Source: Gammaproteobacteria bacterium
GTDB lineage: Bacteria; Pseudomonadota; Gammaproteobacteria; Pseudomonadales; Azotimanducaceae
Length of the DNA: 36,749 nucleotides
Direction: 5' to 3'
NCBI GenBank assembly: GCA_004357385.1
Contig: SMWF01000044.1
Location: 1 to 36,749 of the forward strand
Below the pieces are notes generated by a model. The model ran no database searches and had not been told where the DNA came from. It saw nothing but the letters and a program-made list of their open reading frames with translations. Shown piece after piece: positions 26,115-34,715 of this stretch. Each line of letters begins with the position of its first letter. Position 1 is the stretch's first letter. The position numbers and the translations under genes are program-made.

Positions 26115-28004
26115 CTAGATGAGTTCGAGTACCCGCTCGACGCACTGCTCCACCGACAGATCCTTTGTCGACAGGATCAGCTCGGCGGTTTCCGGTTCCT
26201 CGTAGGCGCTGTCGATGCCGGTGAAGTGCGGCAATTCGCCCTTTCGGGCCTTCTTGTACAGACCCTTGGGATCCCGTTCCTCGGCCACGTCCAGCGACAC
26301 GTCGAGATAAACCTCGACAAATTCATCCGCATCGAACAACGCCCGCGCCATGTCCCGCTCAGAACGAAACGGTGAGATGAACGCGGTCAGCACCACCAGC
26401 CCGGCGTCGACCATGAGCTTGGCCACCTCCGCGACACGGCGGATGTTTTCCACTCGGTCCGCGTCGGTGAACCCGAGATCCTTGTTGAGTCCGTGGCGAA
26501 TATTGTCGCCGTCCAGAACATAGGTACAGATGCCGCGAGCGTGGAGCACCTGTTCGGTGGCGTTGGCGATGGTCGACTTGCCGGACCCGGAAAGACCGGT
26601 GAACCACAGCACCTTGCCCTCGTGACCATGCAGTTTGGCGCGCGCTTCCTTGTCCACAGTGAGCGCCTGACGATGCACGTTTTTAGCGCGTCGCAAGGCG
26701 AAGTTGATCATCCCGGCCGCCACCGTGGCGTGGCTGTACCGATCCACCAGGACGAACGAGCCCATGCCCGCACAATCCTTGTAGGCTTCGAACGGTACGG
26801 CTTTGTCGAAGCTCAGCGTCACGCGGCCGATTTCGTTCAGTTCGAACTCGTGCGACGACATCTCCTCGAGGGTGTTGATGTTGTACTTGTGTTTGATCTC
26901 GGTGAGCGTGGCATTGATCCGCGTGGTACCGAGCATCAGCCAGTAGGAGCGGCCGATGAAGCCATGCTCCTGATCCATCCACACCAGGGACGCATCGAAC
27001 TGGTCCGATACCTCGCATGGATCATCCGCCGCCACCAGCACGTCACCGCGCGACACATCGACCTCCCGATCGAGGGTGATGGTCACCGCCTGATCGACGA
27101 TCGCCGAATCCAGGTGGTCCTTGTACAGCACGATATCGGCCACCTTGGCAACTTCGCCCGAGGGCAGCACGCGCACCTCCTGACCCGTGCGGATGGCGCC
27201 GGCCACCACGGTACCCGCATAGCCCCGGAAGTCGGCGTGGGGCCGGTTCACCCACTGCACCGGAAAGCGGAAGGGGTGCTCCAATTGCGCGGTGCGCACC
27301 TCCACCGTTTCAAGGTACCCCAGCAGCGTCGGGCCGCTGTACCAGGCTGTACGTCGTGAACGCTCGATGACGTTGTCCCCCAGCAACGCGGACAGGGGAA
27401 TCGCAGTGACCGTCTTAAAGTCGAGTTGGCGCGCGAATTCCATGTAATTGCTGAGAATGTCGTCGAACACGATCTTGTCGAAATCGACCAGATCCATTTT
27501 GTTGATGGCGAGCACCACGTGGCGAATGCCCAACAGGGAGGCGATGAACGAATGTCGCCGGGTTTGCGTCAGCACGCCTTGCGATGCATCGACCAGGATC
27601 ACCGCTACATCGGCAGTCGATGCCCCGGTGACCATGTTGCGGGTGTACTGTTCATGTCCCGGCGTATCGGCGACGATGAATTTGCGGTGATCGGTGTTGA
27701 AGAAACGGTAGGCAACGTCGATGGTGATGCCTTGCTCGCGCTCGGCAGCAAGCCCATCGACCAGCAATGCGAAATCGATCTCTCCTCCCTGGGTCCCCTG
27801 CTTCTTCGAGTCGGCTCGCAGCGCCGTCACTTGATCCTCAAAGATCATCTGCGCTTCGTACAGCATACGGCCGATCAACGTGCTCTTACCGTCGTCGACG
27901 CTGCCGCAGGTAATGAAGCGCAGTAGGTCGAGACCCGATTGAGTTGCAATGTACTCGTCGACGCGTGCTTCGAGTTCCGCCTCGACCGAGAGTGCTTCGC
28001 TCAT
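26115..28004 (-). CDS. cysNC: Sulfate adenylyltransferase subunit 1 fused to APS kinase
   Basis: Bifunctional enzyme of 629 aa (CysN-CysC, NodQ-like). The N-terminal GTPase has the P-loop GSVDDGKST (34-42), DTPGHEQY and NKMD; it is followed by elongation-factor-like beta barrels. The C-terminal APS kinase begins near residue 463 with [12 protein letters not shown] and contains the [10 protein letters not shown] and ISPFRSERD motifs. With CysD it converts sulfate and ATP to APS, then phosphorylates APS to PAPS. The start overlaps the cysD stop as TGATG. No PAPS reductase (cysH) lies in the window, so PAPS could serve either assimilation or sulfotransfer. Confidence 0.97.
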   Translation of the reverse strand: MSEALSVEAELEARVDEYIATQSGLDLLRFITCGSVDDGKSTLIGRMLYEAQMIFEDQVTALRADSKKQGTQGGEIDFALLVDGLAAEREQGITIDVAYRFFNTDHRKFIVADTPGHEQYTRNMVTGASTADVAVILVDASQGVLTQTRRHSFIASLLGIRHVVLAINKMDLVDFDKIVFDDILSNYMEFARQLDFKTVTAIPLSALLGDNVIERSRRTAWYSGPTLLGYLETVEVRTAQLEHPFRFPVQWVNRPHADFRGYAGTVVAGAIRTGQEVRVLPSGEVAKVADIVLYKDHLDSAIVDQAVTITLDREVDVSRGDVLVAADDPCEVSDQFDASLVWMDQEHGFIGRSYWLMLGTTRINATLTEIKHKYNINTLEEMSSHEFELNEIGRVTLSFDKAVPFEAYKDCAGMGSFVLVDRYSHATVAAGMINFALRRAKNVHRQALTVDKEARAKLHGHEGKVLWFTGLSGSGKSTIANATEQVLHARGICTYVLDGDNIRHGLNKDLGFTDADRVENIRRVAEVAKLMVDAGLVVLTAFISPFRSERDMARALFDADEFVEVYLDVSLDVAEERDPKGLYKKARKGELPHFTGIDSAYEEPETAELILSTKDLSVEQCVERVLELI

Positions 28005-29497
28005 CAGAAGTACCCCTCCTGTTTCTTTTTCTCCATGGACCCGGATGAATCGCTATCGATCGCCCGGCCCTGGCGTTCGCTGGTGCGGCTCTGCAACAGC
28101 TCCAACACGATCGCCGGTAGATCGTCAGCCGTGGAATCGAATGCCCCGGTCAGCGGGTAGCAGCCCAGCGTTCTAAACCGAACGCGCCTGAGCTGTATCT
28201 GTTCGTCCTCGAACAACCGCATCCGATCGTCGTCAACCAGGATCAGCATGCCGTCGCGCTCTACCACCGGCCGTTCAGCGGCAAAGTACAACGGGACGAT
28301 GGGGATCTGTTCGCGATAAATGTACTGCCAGATGTCCAGTTCGGTCCAATTGGACAGCGGGAAAACCCGGATGCTTTCGCCGGGATTCTTATAGCCATTG
28401 TAGAGGTTCCACAGTTCCGGGCGCTGATTCTTAGGGTCCCAGCGGTGTGTTTTCGTGCGAAACGAGAACACCCGCTCCTTGGCCCGGCTCTTCTCTTCGT
28501 CGCGCCGCGCACCACCGAAGGCAACGTCGAAACCGTGTAAATCCAGGGCCTGCTTCAGTCCCTGGGTTTTCATCACGTCGGTGTGCAGCGCGCTGCCGTG
28601 ATCGAAGGGATTGATGTCTTTCTGCACCCCTTCCGGATTGATGTAGACGATCAGTTCCATGCCGCTTTCGCGCACCATCTCGTCGCGGAACTGATACATC
28701 GCCTGGAATTTCCAGCGGGTGTCGACATGCATCAGCGGAAACGGCGGCACGCTGGGGAAAAATGCCTTCTTTGCCAGATGAAGCATCACCGAGCTGTCTT
28801 TGCCTATCGAGTACAGCATCACGGGGTGCTCGGCCTGGGCCACGACCTCACGCATAATGTGCATGCTCTCGGCTTCGAGGCGGTCGAGGTGGGACAGGCC
28901 CTCCCCCGGTTCGGTCCTTGGAATGATCGACTCGTAGTCCATCGACGCCTGGGTCGCCTGGTGGGCAAAGGTCGCGATGCGCGCCAGGCCGCCACCGGGA
29001 AGTTCGAGGCTGTGGGTTTTCGCCGCCGAGACGAGTTCGCGGCAGAGCCGGGTTACCTCGCCGTGCGGCCAGACGATCAGCGACTTGCCTGCCGCCAGAA
29101 CTTCGAGTCCCTGCAGCAGGGCGTCGCCTTCCGGCGCCGCGGCGTCGAGATAGACCCAGCGCCGTCCCAGTCGGCCGTCGTTGGCAAACAGCATCAAACC
29201 CGCCTCGTGTGTGCGATGCAGCTGTATCACCAGCGACAGCATACGTTTACGTCTGGCTTCGGCTTCAAAGTACTGGCACACCAGACGCAGGGGTGCACGG
29301 CCCTGTTCGTCGCGCAGCTGGTCCAGTTTCAGGGAGTCGGGCAGAAAGCCCGACTTTTCCAGCAACCGCTCGGTCGAGCGCAACGTCTGGTCGCTGCCGT
29401 CCTGCGTCAGCACTTCGTGTACCGATGCGGTGTCCCAGAACAGCGGGCGGTTCCCTTCTCCGATCCGATTCGAGTAGATGTCCTTCGGAAGATCCAT
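28004..29497 (-). CDS. cysD: Sulfate adenylyltransferase subunit 2 with extra N-terminal domain
   Basis: The C-terminal 300 residues are a complete Cys[23 protein letters not shown]-loop [32 protein letters not shown] and the ending [11 protein letters not shown]. CysD normally starts at about [11 protein letters not shown]; here about 200 residues precede it in frame. This part ([34 protein letters not shown]) matches no family I recognise. ATG 29497 is preferred to the TTG at 29578, because a promoter-like sequence covers the upstream stretch, though its ribosome binding site is weak. An internal start giving a normal CysD cannot be ruled out. cysNC follows with a TGATG overlap. Confidence 0.9.
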   Translation of the reverse strand: MDLPKDIYSNRIGEGNRPLFWDTASVHEVLTQDGSDQTLRSTERLLEKSGFLPDSLKLDQLRDEQGRAPLRLVCQYFEAEARRKRMLSLVIQLHRTHEAGLMLFANDGRLGRRWVYLDAAAPEGDALLQGLEVLAAGKSLIVWPHGEVTRLCRELVSAAKTHSLELPGGGLARIATFAHQATQASMDYESIIPRTEPGEGLSHLDRLEAESMHIMREVVAQAEHPVMLYSIGKDSSVMLHLAKKAFFPSVPPFPLMHVDTRWKFQAMYQFRDEMVRESGMELIVYINPEGVQKDINPFDHGSALHTDVMKTQGLKQALDLHGFDVAFGGARRDEEKSRAKERVFSFRTKTHRWDPKNQRPELWNLYNGYKNPGESIRVFPLSNWTELDIWQYIYREQIPIVPLYFAAERPVVERDGMLILVDDDRMRLFEDEQIQLRRVRFRTLGCYPLTGAFDSTADDLPAIVLELLQSRTSERQGRAIDSDSSGSMEKKKQEGYF

Positions 29498-29549
29498 GCA
29501 AATATACGGAGACGGGATGGTGTCGCAAAACGCGATTGTACCGATAAAT

Positions 29550-29578
29550 AGTACATTCGCAAGGCCATAAATCGTCAA
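29550..29578 (-). promoter_or_regulatory. Candidate sigma70 promoter of cysD-cysNC
   Basis: Minus strand TTGACG (29578-29573), a 17-base spacer, then TGTACT (29555-29550); TACTAT two bases further on is an alternative -10. The region is more AT-rich than its surroundings. The downstream ATG at 29497 fits a leader of about 45 bases. Confidence 0.5.
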
Positions 29579-29645
29579 ACTGTAATTTTCGGACGCGCAT
29601 GACGTATTGCGACACCCTATCCAGGCCCGATTGCGTCACCGAAGC

Positions 29646-29671
29646 ACGCAATGCGAGTCACGCAATGCGAG
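29646..29671. repeat. Two 12-bp direct repeats upstream of the LLM oxidoreductase
   Basis: acgcaatgcgag occurs at 29646-29657 and 29660-29671, a 14-bp period, 33 bases before ATG 29705. Related attgcg(t/a)cac words lie nearby at 29614 and 29630. A regulator-binding array for the divergent cysD and oxidoreductase genes is possible. Confidence 0.4.
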
Positions 29672-29704
29672 AATTGCAGCCACATCGCGCTGGGAGGACG
29701 CACG

Positions 29705-30790
29705 ATGGACCGAATGAACGAACTCGGCTTCTACACGCTGGCCGGTGCGCCACGCTCGCCCCGGGATCTGATCGCCGAAGTTCAACAGGCCGAGGTGCTG
29801 GGACTGGGGTCGGCGTTCATCTCAGAACGCTTCAACATCAAAGAAGCCGCCACCCTGTCCGGCGCGGCGGGCGCTGTGTCCACGCATATCGGCATCGCAA
29901 CGGCCGCGACCAACCACAACACCCGACATCCGATGGTGACCGCCGCCTATGCGATGACCATGCACAAACTCACCGAAGGCCGATTCTCGCTCGGTCTGGG
30001 ACGAGGCATTGATCGGGTGTTCGATGCCTACGGGCTGGCCCACATCAAAACCGCGCAGATCGAAGACTTCGTCGGCCTGATGCGGCGCATCTGGCGCGGC
30101 GAAACGGTGATCGCTCACGACGGCCCGGCGGGGAAATACCCGCTCCTGTCCATGGGCCCCGAATATGACGAGCACATTCCAATGACCTTTACCGCATTCG
30201 GACCCAACTCGCTGGCTCTGGGGGGCCGAGCGTTCGACGCGGTGGTTCTGCATACGTTTTTCACCGACGAAACGACCACCCGTGCCGTCGCGACCGTCAA
30301 GCAGGCCGCCGAGCAAGCCGGCCGCGATCCCGCCTCGGTCAGAGTGTGGTCCTGCTTTGCGACCATCGGCGACCACCTGCCCGAGGCGCTACGCCTGAAA
30401 AAAACCGTTGGGCGCATGGGCACCTACCTGCAGGCCTACGGCGATCTGATGGTGCGCACCAACGACTGGGATCCCGCCGTGCTCGCACGCTTCAGGGCGG
30501 ATTCCTTCGTGGCCGGGTTTCAAGGTGCGCTGGATGCCCTGGCCACGCCCGAGGAGCTCGAACACGTGGCCACCCTCATTCCGGAACAGTGGCTGGCCGC
30601 GGCCGCGACCGGGACGCGCGAGCAGTGCGTGAAGATGATCCGCGCCCAGTTCGATCTCGGCTGCGACGGCGTGATCCTGCACGGCGCCAGCCCTGCCGAA
30701 CTGGAACCGATCATCAGCGGGTATCGGGATGCACGACCCGTTGGACGGTTCGATCGGCTCGCTGCCAACCCGGCGGGATACGCCGGCTAA
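29705..30790 (+). CDS. LLM-class oxidoreductase, F420-type (MSMEG_2249-like)
   Basis: Luciferase-like TIM-barrel flavin or deazaflavin oxidoreductase of 361 aa. The N-terminus MNELGFYTLAGAPRSPRDLI, then SAFISERFNIKEAATLSGAA and ATAATNHNTRHP, are the pattern I know from the F420-linked MSMEG_2249 family (TIGR03857). The middle EGRFSLGLGRGI is also typical. Whether this organism uses F420 or FMN cannot be settled here. ATG 29705 is preferred because GGGAGGACGCACG precedes it and the family begins at this point. It is divergent from cysD across a repeat-bearing region and convergent with the DUF429-like gene. Confidence 0.88.
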   Translation: MDRMNELGFYTLAGAPRSPRDLIAEVQQAEVLGLGSAFISERFNIKEAATLSGAAGAVSTHIGIATAATNHNTRHPMVTAAYAMTMHKLTEGRFSLGLGRGIDRVFDAYGLAHIKTAQIEDFVGLMRRIWRGETVIAHDGPAGKYPLLSMGPEYDEHIPMTFTAFGPNSLALGGRAFDAVVLHTFFTDETTTRAVATVKQAAEQAGRDPASVRVWSCFATIGDHLPEALRLKKTVGRMGTYLQAYGDLMVRTNDWDPAVLARFRADSFVAGFQGALDALATPEELEHVATLIPEQWLAAAATGTREQCVKMIRAQFDLGCDGVILHGASPAELEPIISGYRDARPVGRFDRLAANPAGYAG

Positions 30791-30843
30791 CTGCTGCTGA
30801 CACCCGGATTTTCAGTCCCAACGAAATCACAACAGGCTCGCGA

Positions 30844-31611
30844 TCAGCAGAGCCCCAGGATCCATCCTTCGAGTCTGGCTTCGCGTAATTCCGGAAGGCT
30901 GAGCGGCGGTTTGAAGTAGTAATCGAGCGTGCCGCGCCGGTCCATCTCGCTAAGCCACGCAGCGACAGACCAGGCGTCATGTTCGTCGGCGCTGCGATCA
31001 TCCCTCGCGTACCGGCGACGAAAGAGAGACGGATACACCTCCGCGATCACCGACCTGCCGTGCGGAACGTCGAAGCCATCAAACGGCCAGAAGTGAATGC
31101 GGGATTCTGCGTCCGGCATCAGCCGCAGCCACAGCAACCATGGCAGACCTGCATGTGTCGACTTGGCGACCTGCCCCTGCACGTCGAAATGAAACACGCT
31201 CTTGGCGCCGGCTGTCCACTGCTCGCAGAGGCGCAGCTCGCTCGGGTCTCCCGAGCGTGGGTTGCCCTCACGCACGAAGTCGACGTAGATGTGCGGATCG
31301 GCAGTCGGCCAGTGGCGCATGAAGTCGTCGAGGAACTGATCCCAAGTCTGAATGCCGAAGCGGTCCATGTAGGTCATGGGAAACGAGAAACCGTGGTCGA
31401 TGCCGATGATCAACGGTTCCTCGGTTTCAAGCGCGGCAGCGCAGAACTGAGCGACCTCGACCCGTGTCCAGTTCTTCGCTCCATCGGTGGGTGTGCTCAC
31501 CTTGATCGGTAGTTGTTCGTCGCGCGCCTCGTAGACTTGCAGGGCTTTCAGCCGGCTTTCCGGCGTCTGTGCGCCGGAGTAGTCGATGCCAATGTAGCGA
31601 GTGAACCTCAT
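30844..31611 (-). CDS. DUF429-like predicted RNase H-fold protein
   Basis: The 255-aa protein opens with YIGIDYSGAQTPESRL, a first strand with a catalytic-type Asp, followed by LIIGIDHGFSFP (second Asp) and a late DEHDAWSVAAWLSEM segment with acidic residues. This order matches the RNase H-like predicted nucleases of the DUF429 group. No nuclease activity has been shown for most of these. The ATG overlaps the stop codon of the hsdM remnant (ATGA), so the two once formed one transcription unit. It is convergent with the oxidoreductase at 29705. Assignment to DUF429 itself is from the motif order only. Confidence 0.65.
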   Translation of the reverse strand: MRFTRYIGIDYSGAQTPESRLKALQVYEARDEQLPIKVSTPTDGAKNWTRVEVAQFCAAALETEEPLIIGIDHGFSFPMTYMDRFGIQTWDQFLDDFMRHWPTADPHIYVDFVREGNPRSGDPSELRLCEQWTAGAKSVFHFDVQGQVAKSTHAGLPWLLWLRLMPDAESRIHFWPFDGFDVPHGRSVIAEVYPSLFRRRYARDDRSADEHDAWSVAAWLSEMDRRGTLDYYFKPPLSLPELREARLEGWILGLC

Positions 31612-31811
31612 TCGGACCCACTTGTTTCGGGGGTCGTGCAGGGTCTCGACAGGAAATACTCGTAGACGCGGCCGAGCACGTCCCTAGCCCACGCGGCCTC
31701 GTCGCCTACCTGGACGTTGTTGACCATGTCGAGAGATTTCAGGAAGATGACTCCGAGTACCACATGCTTGTACTCGGCCGCATGCATGGAACCGCGCAGC
31801 GCATCGGCCAC
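31608..31811 (-). pseudogene. hsdM: hsdM remnant (type I restriction-modification methylase, internally deleted)
   Basis: A 67-codon frame reads VADALRGSMHAAEYKHVVLG and VIFLK, the N-terminus of HsdM, and then jumps to VGDEAAWARDVLGRVYEYFL, which in intact HsdM lies roughly 100 residues further on. The frame ends a few residues later, before the methylase (NPPY) domain. The start codon would be GTG at 31811. The rest of hsdM, and hsdS and hsdR, are absent. This is what remains of a type I restriction-modification locus after deletion; a functional short protein is unlikely but not excluded. It sits between the MFS gene and the DUF429-like gene. Confidence 0.8.
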
Positions 31812-31839
31812 ACAGGCACTCTCCGCGAGTGGGCCACCC

Positions 31840-33213
31840 TCAGGTCACATGCTGGCCGGCTGCCTGCAAGTCGGCCTTCAACGTCCGGCCGGCCAGGTAG
31901 TAGTGCAAGGCACACCAGAGGTTGATGAAGCAAAGCACGAACAACGCCATGCGCAGCGACTCGTTGCCGAACCTGGGCGCAAAAAGGTCGCTCAGGATAC
32001 CGACCATCTGGGGACCGAAGCCCATCCCGATGATGTTCAGTACGAACAAGGTGATGCTCGCCGCCAGGGCACGCATGCGCAGGCTAACCAGGCTCTGTAT
32101 CAGGGCGAAGGTCGGGGCCAGGTAGAAGCCGCCGAAAAACGCCGGAATCAGGTAGACCAGCAACGCGGTCCACAGATCATCGATCAGGAAAAACGCAGCC
32201 AGAAACGGGACGTAACCTGCCTTGGCCAGGGCAACAACCCAGACACGCCAGCGAACGTCACGCTCCGCAAGATAGTCCGCGAGGCGGCCGGCCGTAAAAG
32301 TCCCCAGGCCACCGACTACGCCCGTCATCAGCGCGAGGGTGATACCAACTTCAGTCGGGCTGAGCCCGTGAGACCGAATCAGAAACGACGGCATCCACAG
32401 CACGAATCCATAGCCGACGAACCCGGCCAGGGTGGATCCGAACACGGTATGACGCACGCTGCGCACCCGCCACATATATGCAACGACGTGACGAAAGGAC
32501 GGCGCCTTCGAGTCGCCCTCGGACCCGTCACCCTCGGACAGGCCGGTCACGCGCTCACTCGCCCCACGGTTCGGCTCTATGGTGGTCAGGTAAACCAGCA
32601 GCGCAATCAACACGCCCGGTAGACCAACCGCGATGAAGGTGGCACGCCAGCCCCAGTGTTCGCTCATCCAGCCACCGGCAAGATAGGCGATCAGCAACCC
32701 GAAATTGACCCCCAATGCGTACACGCCCATCGCAGTACCACGGGTCTGAGGCGGGAACAGGTCGGCCACCAAGGAGTGCGAGGGCGGCGACGAACCCGCC
32801 TCGCCGACGCCCACACCGATGCGCGTCAGCACCAGCTGCGCGAAGCTGCCGACGTACGCGCAGGCAACGGTCATGACGCTCCACATCGACACCGCGGCGG
32901 TAATGATGTTGCGCCGGTTGGAGCGGTCCGCCAGCATGGCGATCGGCATTCCGAGCGTCGCGTAGAACAACGCAAAGGTCAGGCCGATCAGGAAGCCCAT
33001 CTGGGTATCACTGGCGCCGAGTTCGAGCTTAATCGGCTCGAGCAGTATCCCCATGATCTGTCGATCCACATGGCTCGACGTGTAGACCAGTGTCAGCACT
33101 CCCAGCGCGTACCAACGATAACGCGGTGTCGCGGCTATTCGTTCACGGAGCCGGTCGCGCATCCCGCCGAGACCGGAGCGATCATCGACCAATTCAGCGG
33201 CGCTCCGGTCCAT
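31840..33213 (-). CDS. MFS transporter, spinster-like
   Basis: Major facilitator with 457 aa and about 12 hydrophobic segments. It has the spinster-type first helix SSHVDRQIMGILLEPIKLEL, the cytoplasmic LADRSNRRNII loop, and GVGVGEAGSSPPSHSLVADLFPP in helix 4-5. Relatives move organic acids, lipids or peptides; the substrate here is not known. The ATG at 33213 overlaps the stop of the upstream M81 peptidase as TGATG, so transporter and hydrolase are translationally coupled and probably work on the same compound. The frame extends further upstream to 33321, but that part overlaps the peptidase gene. Confidence 0.92.
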   Translation of the reverse strand: MDRSAAELVDDRSGLGGMRDRLRERIAATPRYRWYALGVLTLVYTSSHVDRQIMGILLEPIKLELGASDTQMGFLIGLTFALFYATLGMPIAMLADRSNRRNIITAAVSMWSVMTVACAYVGSFAQLVLTRIGVGVGEAGSSPPSHSLVADLFPPQTRGTAMGVYALGVNFGLLIAYLAGGWMSEHWGWRATFIAVGLPGVLIALLVYLTTIEPNRGASERVTGLSEGDGSEGDSKAPSFRHVVAYMWRVRSVRHTVFGSTLAGFVGYGFVLWMPSFLIRSHGLSPTEVGITLALMTGVVGGLGTFTAGRLADYLAERDVRWRVWVVALAKAGYVPFLAAFFLIDDLWTALLVYLIPAFFGGFYLAPTFALIQSLVSLRMRALAASITLFVLNIIGMGFGPQMVGILSDLFAPRFGNESLRMALFVLCFINLWCALHYYLAGRTLKADLQAAGQHVT

Positions 33214-34709
33214 CAGAAACGCTCCGGGCTGTTGATGCCATCCAGTGGAAAGATCGGCCGCCGTACGTTCTCGAAGGTCACCTCGGAATAATCCGAGGTG
33301 CATACACCCAGCCCCGCGCACTCCACCACTTCCTTGACCAGCGGCTTGAAGCCCGTGCGGTAGTGAATGCGGCTCTTGAGCATCAGAAACCGGCGCTCGG
33401 TCGGCTCGATGCCCAGCGAGCGGAAGCAGCCCGGATCGAAAGGCTCGATGTGCCGGGACACCACCACGATGTCGACGCTGCCGACGCTCAGCACGGCCGT
33501 TGTGCCCATGTTCATCGTCAGGCCCCGGGACATGGGCACCGTCGCTCTGAAGCGGCCCTCGGAGATGAGTTTCACCCTGCCGGCCAACTCGAGGGGCCGA
33601 CTCTGACGTGCCAGCGCGGGCATTTCCAGCTTGCCGCCCAACGCGATGCAGACCTCATTGCCGACGCCCGCCGCAACCATCGTCGCGACCGCTTCGGGGT
33701 CGAAGAAACCGAACACCGCGACGTCTTCGAGGCCCTGGCGCAGGATCTCAGCCAGCACTTCAGTGGTATCCATCGTGCCGCCGGACGCCGTGTTGTCGTA
33801 GTGATCCAGCAGCAGTACGGGGCCACCCGCATCAGCCAGGGTATTCGCCCGCGCGACCGAATCCTCCAACGGCTCGACCTCGTAGACGAAGGCCTCGCGT
33901 TCGCCCCAGGCAAAGTCCAGCAGTTCGTCGCGATATCGTTCGGCCAGAGCTTCGTCGTCGTCAGTCACCACCACGACCGAGAGCCCCGCGTTGGCAATGT
34001 CCGCGTGGGGGAATCCGGTGAACACGCTGACCGCCAGCGCCCCCTGTGATTCCATTTCGCTCGCCCGCGCCTGCAATCGATCGTTGGGGAAGTCGTCCGT
34101 CCCCTGGCGCATGACGTGCGGAAGCATGGGCGCGTTACCCCAGACCATGGTCGGGTGCGCCTCCCCGCGCAAGGTTCTAAGGAGTAGCCGTCCGGCGTGC
34201 TCCGCGGTCACGTCCATGTCGATGTGAGGATAGGTGTGATAGCCATAGACCAAGGTCGCGAGTTCCACGATATCCGGATAGAGGTTGGCGTGCATATCCA
34301 ACGCCACGGCAATCGGCACGCGCGGCGCCACCGCCCGAATGCGCCGAAGCAACTCGCCCTCGCCGTCGTCCACGGACCGGGTCACCATCGCGCCATGCAA
34401 ATCGAGGAAGATCGCATCGCAACCCAACCCAGCGGCTTCGACGATCTTGCCGGTGATGTATTCGTACGCATCGTCCTCCACCGGTCCCGACGGCGGCGCG
34501 CCAGCCACGACCGGAATACTGATGTCAGCCCCGGCCTCCTCAGCAACCTTCAGATAACCGCCCATGCAGCTTGCGGTGCCCCGATAGACATCCCGCGCCA
34601 CATCACCACTCATCGGCGCGTCACGCCCACCGGCGAATCGCGCGAGGTCGGTGAGGACCGGGGAAAAGGTATTTGTTTCGTGGCTCATCTGAGCGATGAC
34701 GATATGCAC
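33213..34709 (-). CDS. M81 family metallopeptidase (MlrC-like)
   Basis: Protein of 498 aa, the usual length for the MlrC family, named for the enzyme that cleaves linearised microcystin fragments. Family marks are QMSHETNTFSP at 8-18, DLHGAM at 103-108, DMHANLYPD at 138-146 and YHTYPHID around 157-164, with Asp/His likely to bind zinc, then LLLDHYDNTASGGTMDTTEVL further on. Most family members have unknown substrates, so a microcystin role should not be assumed. It lies 6 bases after an aldo/keto reductase gene and is coupled to an MFS transporter. The product is predicted cytoplasmic, since no signal peptide is seen. Confidence 0.9.
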   Translation of the reverse strand: MHIVIAQMSHETNTFSPVLTDLARFAGGRDAPMSGDVARDVYRGTASCMGGYLKVAEEAGADISIPVVAGAPPSGPVEDDAYEYITGKIVEAAGLGCDAIFLDLHGAMVTRSVDDGEGELLRRIRAVAPRVPIAVALDMHANLYPDIVELATLVYGYHTYPHIDMDVTAEHAGRLLLRTLRGEAHPTMVWGNAPMLPHVMRQGTDDFPNDRLQARASEMESQGALAVSVFTGFPHADIANAGLSVVVVTDDDEALAERYRDELLDFAWGEREAFVYEVEPLEDSVARANTLADAGGPVLLLDHYDNTASGGTMDTTEVLAEILRQGLEDVAVFGFFDPEAVATMVAAGVGNEVCIALGGKLEMPALARQSRPLELAGRVKLISEGRFRATVPMSRGLTMNMGTTAVLSVGSVDIVVVSRHIEPFDPGCFRSLGIEPTERRFLMLKSRIHYRTGFKPLVKEVVECAGLGVCTSDYSEVTFENVRRPIFPLDGINSPERF

Positions 34710-34715
34710 GCTCGA

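Noticed and set aside
26493..27359. Plus-strand frame of 288 codons opposite cysNC
   Set aside because: It is the antisense shadow of a complete GTPase and APS kinase gene and shows no domain.
33213..34709. Microcystin degradation function for the MlrC-like gene
   Set aside because: No mlrA, mlrB or mlrD is present, and the M81 family is much broader than microcystin degraders.
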